A stretch of 64,000 bases of DNA from Emergencia timonensis. GTDB taxonomy: Bacteria; Bacillota; Clostridia; Peptostreptococcales; Anaerovoracaceae. Position numbers and translations under genes: made by a program. The stretch lies in the NCBI RefSeq assembly GCF_900086585.1, contig NZ_FLKM01000008.1:1685652-1749651 (forward strand), given 5' to 3'. This document shows positions 59,576 to 64,000 of the stretch, piece after piece (positions within the stretch are counted from its first letter, which is position 1; the number at the start of each line of letters is the position of its first letter). Below the pieces are notes generated by a model. That model was not told where the DNA came from. It worked only from the letters and a program-made list of their open reading frames with translations, and ran no database searches.

Positions 59576-59806
59576 ATGAATCCCACACCGGCATATACGG
59601 TCATTCAAACACCGGAGGCAGATAAACTTGCCGACATCCGGGATGTATCTGTTAATAAGGATTTGCCGCGAGAAGAAAGGATTGCCGAGTTTATTCGGCA
59701 GATCCGGGACCCGTATCATTTCAAATGCGGCAGATTTGTTGTCCGGGCAAGTTTTTCCCAGGAAGGTGCCACCCTGGAGGAATGTCTGCGCGGAATCCTT
59801 CGCTGA
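59576..59806 (+). CDS. Small ICE protein (possibly DUF6870-like)
   Basis: 76 residues from the ATG at 59576 with GAAAGGAAAGGAGCTG upstream. The core PREERIAEFIRQIRDPYHFKCGRFVVRASFSQEG followed by TLEECLRGIL resembles a small family found next to serine recombinases in Clostridia ICEs. It could be a recombination directionality factor by position, but no such motif is visible. Confidence 0.6.
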   Translation: MNPTPAYTVIQTPEADKLADIRDVSVNKDLPREERIAEFIRQIRDPYHFKCGRFVVRASFSQEGATLEECLRGILR

Positions 59807-59950
59807 AATTTGCTGATTTTTTTCATTTTGGGGGCTGATTTTTCCCGCATGGAGCGTTATAATAAACATGGAAAAGGAATTGAATACCGATAAGCAGACT
59901 GCACTCCTTGAATTGCGGGGATTTTTCCGTGATGAAAGGAGTGTTTTTCT

Positions 59951-61570
59951 ATGCAGGTTTATAAGGCTGCCAAATATATCCGCTTATCTTATACGGATGA
60001 CAAATCAAATGAAAGCAACAGTGTCGGCAATCAACGAAAGCTGATCGAAGATTTCGTGAGCCGTCACCCGGAAATCGAGCTGGTCTCTGAAAAGGTAGAC
60101 GATGGGTACAGCGGGGTTATCTTTGACCGTCCGGCTTTTAAGGAAATGATGGATGACATCATGGAAGGAAAGATCAACTGCGTCATTGTCAAAGACCTTT
60201 CCCGTCTTGGCCGTGAGTATATTGAGACTGGCCGCTATATGCGCCGTGTCTTTCCGGCCTATGGCGTGAGGTTTATTGCCATCAATGACAATATTGATAC
60301 TCTCAATGAGAGCACAGGCGATGACCTGACTGTATCAGTAAAGAACATTATGAATGAAGCCTATGCACGGGATATTTCCATCAAGACGAGAAGTTCTCTG
60401 GAGACAAAGCGCAAGAACGGTGATTTCGTTGGAGCTTTCCCGGTTTATGGCTATCGTAAATCCGAAGAAAATCATAATCTTCTTGTGGTAGACGAATATG
60501 CTGCCCAGGTGGTGCGGAGCATTTTCAGGATGCGCCTGGAAGGATTCAGTCCCTACGCCATCGCAAATGAGCTGAACCGGCTGGGTACGCTCTCTCCCCT
60601 GGCATATAAAAAGTATTATGGCCTTCCCCATGCCAAGAAAGGCTATACAGACCGGAAGGATTGCCGGTGGTCGGCCAATACCGTCACCCGGATCTTGCAG
60701 GATGAAACTTATACCGGTACGCTGGTTCAGGGCCGAAAGGGTTCTCAGCACTTCAAACTGAAAGAGATGGAGAGCCGCCCTTCCTCCGAGTGGATTCGCG
60801 TGGAAAATGCTCACGAAGCCATTATTGATCGGAATGATTTTGACCTGGTGCAAAGGATTCGCAACCTGGACACCCGTACATCTCCCCAAAAAGATAAAGT
60901 CTATCTGTTTTCCGGCATACTGGTCTGCGGTTGCTGCGGCAGCCGGATGGTACGCAAAACGAACCGCTACAAAGACAAAGAATATCACTATTACTATTGT
61001 CCCACCGGAAAGAAGAACGGCTGCGCCCATCCGGTCATGGTAAAGGAACATGAGCTGATGGAGTGCGTGCGGGACAGCCTGAAAGGGTTTATTGCCAATG
61101 TAGTCTCTTTGGATGAAATCTTATCCGGCATAGACCAGAGCCGTATCAACCGTGAACTTATCAAAGAGTATTCGCGGCAGATCGCCCAGAATGAGCAGCA
61201 GTTGGAGCAGATTCGTCAATATAAGATGAAACTGTATGAGAGCATGGTAAACGGCTTTCTGGACAAGTCGGAGTTCCTTTATAACAAAAGCAGTTACAGT
61301 GCCCGTATCACCCAACTGGAACAGGCGGTTGCCGCCCTTAAGGAGAAACGGACCGATGTAATGGAAAACCGGAGTGAGCGGAATCGCTGGATTGAGAATT
61401 TCAGGCGTTTTTCCGATCTGGAAGAACTGGACCGCAAGGCGGTGATCCAGCTTGTGCAGGTGATTACAGTGCTGGGGAAAGATGAATTGCAGATTCAATT
61501 TAATTATCAGGACGAATATGAAAAAGCCCTCGCCCTGATTACGCCGGTACAGGAAAGGATGGTGGTCTGA
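59951..61570 (+). CDS. Large serine recombinase 1
   Basis: 539 residues from an ATG after GAAAGGAGTG. Catalytic domain opening KAAKYIRLSYTD holds the nucleophilic Ser; SVGNQRKLI, KDLSRLGREYIETGRY and a YSGVIFDRPAFKEM motif complete it. A recombinase domain and a zinc ribbon (CGCCGSRMVRKTNRYKDKEYHYYYC) and a C-terminal coiled coil follow. TndX/TnpX-type enzymes integrate and excise ICEs without Xis-like tyrosine-recombinase partners. First of three tandem enzymes. Confidence 0.95.
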   Translation: MQVYKAAKYIRLSYTDDKSNESNSVGNQRKLIEDFVSRHPEIELVSEKVDDGYSGVIFDRPAFKEMMDDIMEGKINCVIVKDLSRLGREYIETGRYMRRVFPAYGVRFIAINDNIDTLNESTGDDLTVSVKNIMNEAYARDISIKTRSSLETKRKNGDFVGAFPVYGYRKSEENHNLLVVDEYAAQVVRSIFRMRLEGFSPYAIANELNRLGTLSPLAYKKYYGLPHAKKGYTDRKDCRWSANTVTRILQDETYTGTLVQGRKGSQHFKLKEMESRPSSEWIRVENAHEAIIDRNDFDLVQRIRNLDTRTSPQKDKVYLFSGILVCGCCGSRMVRKTNRYKDKEYHYYYCPTGKKNGCAHPVMVKEHELMECVRDSLKGFIANVVSLDEILSGIDQSRINRELIKEYSRQIAQNEQQLEQIRQYKMKLYESMVNGFLDKSEFLYNKSSYSARITQLEQAVAALKEKRTDVMENRSERNRWIENFRRFSDLEELDRKAVIQLVQVITVLGKDELQIQFNYQDEYEKALALITPVQERMVV

Positions 61571-61571
61571 A

Positions 61572-63209
61572 ATGGCGAGAAAGAGCAGGAAACATACTAT
61601 GGCGCAGGCTGCCATGCCTGCTTCCCCGTTTATCAGCACGGCGCTGTATATCCGGCTGTCTGTGGAGGATAACAATAAACGTGGAAATTCTATCGAAACG
61701 CAAAAGCTGGTTCTCGAAAAATTCCTATTGGGAAAACCTGAACTGCGTCTTTATGACATTTATATCGACAATGGAGCAACAGGAACGAATTTCAACCGTG
61801 ACGGCTTCCAACGGATGCTTTCGGATATTGAATCCGGCAAAGTGGGCTGTGTGATTGTCAAAGACCTTTCACGCCTGGGACGCAATGCCATTGACACGGG
61901 ATATTACATTGAGCGGTATTTCCCTTCCCATAATGTCCGGTTCATCAGCGTTACGGATCAATTTGATTCTGAAAATCCTGATAATCTCCACGGCGGTATT
62001 ATCCTTCCGCTGAAAAATATGATTAACGAAGCCTATGCTCTGGACATAGGACGCAAGATAAAGGCCCAGGCCCGTCAGGATATGAAAGAGGGCAAGTATG
62101 TGGGTGGCAGGGCGCCATTTGGATATATGAAAGACCCTGATGACTGCCACAAATTGATTATTGATCCTGTGGCGGCTCCTGTGGTACGCCAGATTTTCCA
62201 GTGGGCTTATGAAAAAGTCCCCCTCAACCGGATTGTGCTTCTGCTCAATGAAGGAAACTACCCTTCTCCCGGAAAGTATAAGATGCAAACCGGGGAGATC
62301 ACCCATCAGGCATTAGCAGGGCGCGGCTACTGGCAGACCTGGACAGTTGCCAAGATTTTGAAGGAGGATAAATATACCGGCGACATGGTGCAAGGGCGAA
62401 CAAAAACGGTCCTTCACCGGCAGGTGTCCGCAGGCGAGGAAAACCTGATTGTCGTTACTGGAACCCATGAGCCTATCGTTTCCAAAGAGATTTTCGATGC
62501 CGTTCAGAAGTACCGGGCAGAAGTGGCCGAGGAAAGCAAGAAGCACCCGGTTATCCCATACACGCCCAATATTTTCAAGGGGCGTATCTTCTGTGGAGAC
62601 TGCGGGAGAAGTCTGCACCGGCAGCGTCAACAATGCAATGGTTCATATCGCTTCCACTGCCTAACCCCTACCAGGGTACATAAAGATAAATGCGCTGGTG
62701 TTTCCATTAGCGAAACCGAGCTGATCGCAACGGTTCTGGACATTCTTAAAAGGGAATTAGCCGCCGTTCTGGGGGATTATGCGCTGCTTCTGAACGACAA
62801 CATTCAAAAACAGGAAAAAGAGGCTGCCACCCGTGAGAAAATCAACCGGGCAAAGTTACAGCTTAACCAAAGCCGTGAGTTTTTGCAAACTCTTTATGAA
62901 AATCTGATGAACGGAGCGATTGACAGCGAAGAATATTTCGTTTTGAAAGCGACTTACGAAGAACAGATGCAGGCGGCCCAAAAAGAGCTTTCCTTTTATG
63001 AAAACCAGTCTGCCGTCCGTCAGGAACAGGCCGAAAAGTGCAAGAACCTGGAAAAAGACGAGCAGGAACTTTTAGTCGGAGGCTCCCTGACTGCCGCCCT
63101 CATTGAGCGTTTGATTGAGCGGATCACGGTCTACCCGAATAAACAGGTAGATGTAAAATTTACATTCCGCACGGAATTTGAGGCGTTTAAGGAGGCGGCG
63201 GCAGAATGA
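61572..63209 (+). CDS. Large serine recombinase 2
   Basis: 545 residues, starting one base after the previous stop region. Nucleophile in TALYIRLSVEDN, then SIETQKLVLEKF, GATGTNFNRDGFQRML and KDLSRLGRNAIDTGYYIERYFP. Zinc ribbon FCGDCGRSLHRQRQ ... FHCLTPTRVHKDKC, then a coiled coil. Clearly paralogous to its neighbours but with its own DNA-binding half. Its stop overlaps the next gene. Confidence 0.95.
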   Translation: MARKSRKHTMAQAAMPASPFISTALYIRLSVEDNNKRGNSIETQKLVLEKFLLGKPELRLYDIYIDNGATGTNFNRDGFQRMLSDIESGKVGCVIVKDLSRLGRNAIDTGYYIERYFPSHNVRFISVTDQFDSENPDNLHGGIILPLKNMINEAYALDIGRKIKAQARQDMKEGKYVGGRAPFGYMKDPDDCHKLIIDPVAAPVVRQIFQWAYEKVPLNRIVLLLNEGNYPSPGKYKMQTGEITHQALAGRGYWQTWTVAKILKEDKYTGDMVQGRTKTVLHRQVSAGEENLIVVTGTHEPIVSKEIFDAVQKYRAEVAEESKKHPVIPYTPNIFKGRIFCGDCGRSLHRQRQQCNGSYRFHCLTPTRVHKDKCAGVSISETELIATVLDILKRELAAVLGDYALLLNDNIQKQEKEAATREKINRAKLQLNQSREFLQTLYENLMNGAIDSEEYFVLKATYEEQMQAAQKELSFYENQSAVRQEQAEKCKNLEKDEQELLVGGSLTAALIERLIERITVYPNKQVDVKFTFRTEFEAFKEAAAE

Positions 63210-64000
63210 AAAAGTATATGATTGCTCTTTATATCCGTCTTTCTTTGGAGGATGCCAAAACAGATAGTATGAGTATTTCCAGCCAGCGAAGCATCCTTCG
63301 GGAATATGCCTCTGAACTGCCTGAATATGCCAATGCGGAACTTATGGAGTTTGTAGATAACGGGTACAGCGGGGCAAACTTCGAGCGCCCTGCGGTGCAG
63401 GAATTACTTGACCTGGTACGGGCCAATCGGATTGACTGTATCATGGTAAAAGATTTTTCCCGGTTTGGTCGCAACAGTTTGGAAACCGGCTACTTTATCG
63501 AGCGGGTATTTCCGCTGTTTCATACCCGCTTTATCTCTGTCAATGATGATTTTGACACCCAAAAGTTAAAAGGTGATACTGGAGGTATGGAAGTCGCCTT
63601 CAAGTATTTAATCAGTGAGTATTACAGCCGTGATATGTCGGTAAAGACAAAAACGGCCAAATACCTGAAATTCCAGCGTGGCGAATACCAAAGTAAAATC
63701 TGCCCTTACGGTTATCGCAAAGGGGAAAACGGACGGATGGTGCCGGACCCGGAGACTTCCGAAGTAGTCCAGAAAATTTTTGAATATGCCGTAAATGGCA
63801 TGAACGCAGCCGATATTGCACGGGAGCTTTCCCGTCAGCAGATTCCCACGCCCGGAGAACATAAGGCCCGAAAAGGAATTAAGACACACGATGTTTCAAG
63901 AACTCACGGAATGTGGTGCAATTCTACGGTGCTTCGGATTCTTGCTGACGAACGATATATGGGCACTTATGTGATTGGCAAAAAAGAGGTTACGGAAATT
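63206..64000 (+). CDS. Large serine recombinase 3, partial
   Basis: ATG overlaps the previous stop (ATGA); 265 codons are visible before the window ends. Nucleophile in MIALYIRLSLED, then SISSQRSILREYA, GYSGANFERPAVQEL and KDFSRFGRNSLETGYFIERVFP. The recombinase domain begins around KICPYGYRKGENG. Zinc ribbon and C-terminus lie outside the window. Third enzyme of one operon. Confidence 0.95.
   Translation, partial: MKKYMIALYIRLSLEDAKTDSMSISSQRSILREYASELPEYANAELMEFVDNGYSGANFERPAVQELLDLVRANRIDCIMVKDFSRFGRNSLETGYFIERVFPLFHTRFISVNDDFDTQKLKGDTGGMEVAFKYLISEYYSRDMSVKTKTAKYLKFQRGEYQSKICPYGYRKGENGRMVPDPETSEVVQKIFEYAVNGMNAADIARELSRQQIPTPGEHKARKGIKTHDVSRTHGMWCNSTVLRILADERYMGTYVIGKKEVTEI

Noticed and set aside
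1..64000. CRISPR arrays, tRNA and rRNA genes
   Set aside because: No regularly spaced repeats, cloverleaf sequences or rRNA-like stretches were seen on either strand; repeats found are pairs or triplets with regulatory or junction positions.

Overview
The window looks like part of a Lachnospiraceae-type gut Firmicute genome. Strong AAGGAGG ribosome-binding sites, many TTG/GTG starts and mobile-element families typical of Clostridia (Maff2, PrgI, DUF3846/3848/4315/4366, cysteine-rich VLP) support this. Almost all of it (about 2180 to beyond 64000) is one large integrative and conjugative element (ICE) with a Tn1549/CTn-like conjugation backbone. The right end of the element is outside the window.

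Layout. (1) 1-2179 is flanking DNA: a secreted Cys/His-peptidase-like gene running off the left edge, a DUF4062 gene, and the last 54 codons of a tyrosine integrase. The ICE appears to have inserted into that integrase gene. (2) 2180-11127 is an attenuator-like leader followed by a long + strand operon of replication and accessory proteins (replication-initiator-like, TOPRIM, HTH, LPD1 metallopeptidase-like, DUF3846, PcfB). (3) 11124-25733 is the conjugation module: VirD4/TraG coupling protein split by a complete group II intron, Maff2, TrbL, SpoVG-like, MT-A70 methyltransferase, PrgI, VirB4, a two-domain cell-wall hydrolase, DUF4315 and DUF4366. (4) 25773-30683 is a 1636-residue protein that joins a thioester/SpaA-repeat pilin-like adhesin to a class B sortase. 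(5) 30746-35880 is accessory DNA: an AbiEi/AbiEii toxin-antitoxin pair with a palindromic operator on its promoter, a thymidylate cassette (small helical protein, ThyX, dUTPase) whose first two genes appear to start at ATT, a divergent XRE regulator and a SLOG protein. (6) 35755-46911 is topoisomerase III, relaxosome genes (MobC, CD1845-like membrane protein, MobP-type relaxase) and, between mobC and the membrane protein, an AT-rich RR/ABC/HK resistance-type cassette flanked by two copies of the mobC 3' end. (7) 46912-57985 holds an oriT-like hairpin region, then a metal-transport cargo: AraC regulator, NikABCDE/Opp-type importer, a pair of YbtPQ/IrtAB-like ABC half-transporters, a DtxR-type metalloregulator and a frameshifted winged-helix gene. 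(8) 58015-64000 is structured non-coding DNA, a sigma-70-like factor, small ORFs and three tandem large serine recombinases, the last one cut by the window edge.

How it works together. The serine recombinases would excise and integrate the element. Relaxase, MobC, PcfB and the coupling protein would process and deliver DNA to a VirB4/TrbL/PrgI channel opened by the M23-NlpC hydrolase, and the surface adhesin would help mating contact. The cargo offers plausible host benefits: peptide-antibiotic defence, AbiE defence or stabilisation, thymidylate synthesis, and metal or metallophore uptake. The metal cargo carries its own regulatory code: an 18-bp GGTTAG-N6-CTAACC-type palindrome before three transcription units, and a shared box 60-61 bp upstream of TATAAT in two of them.
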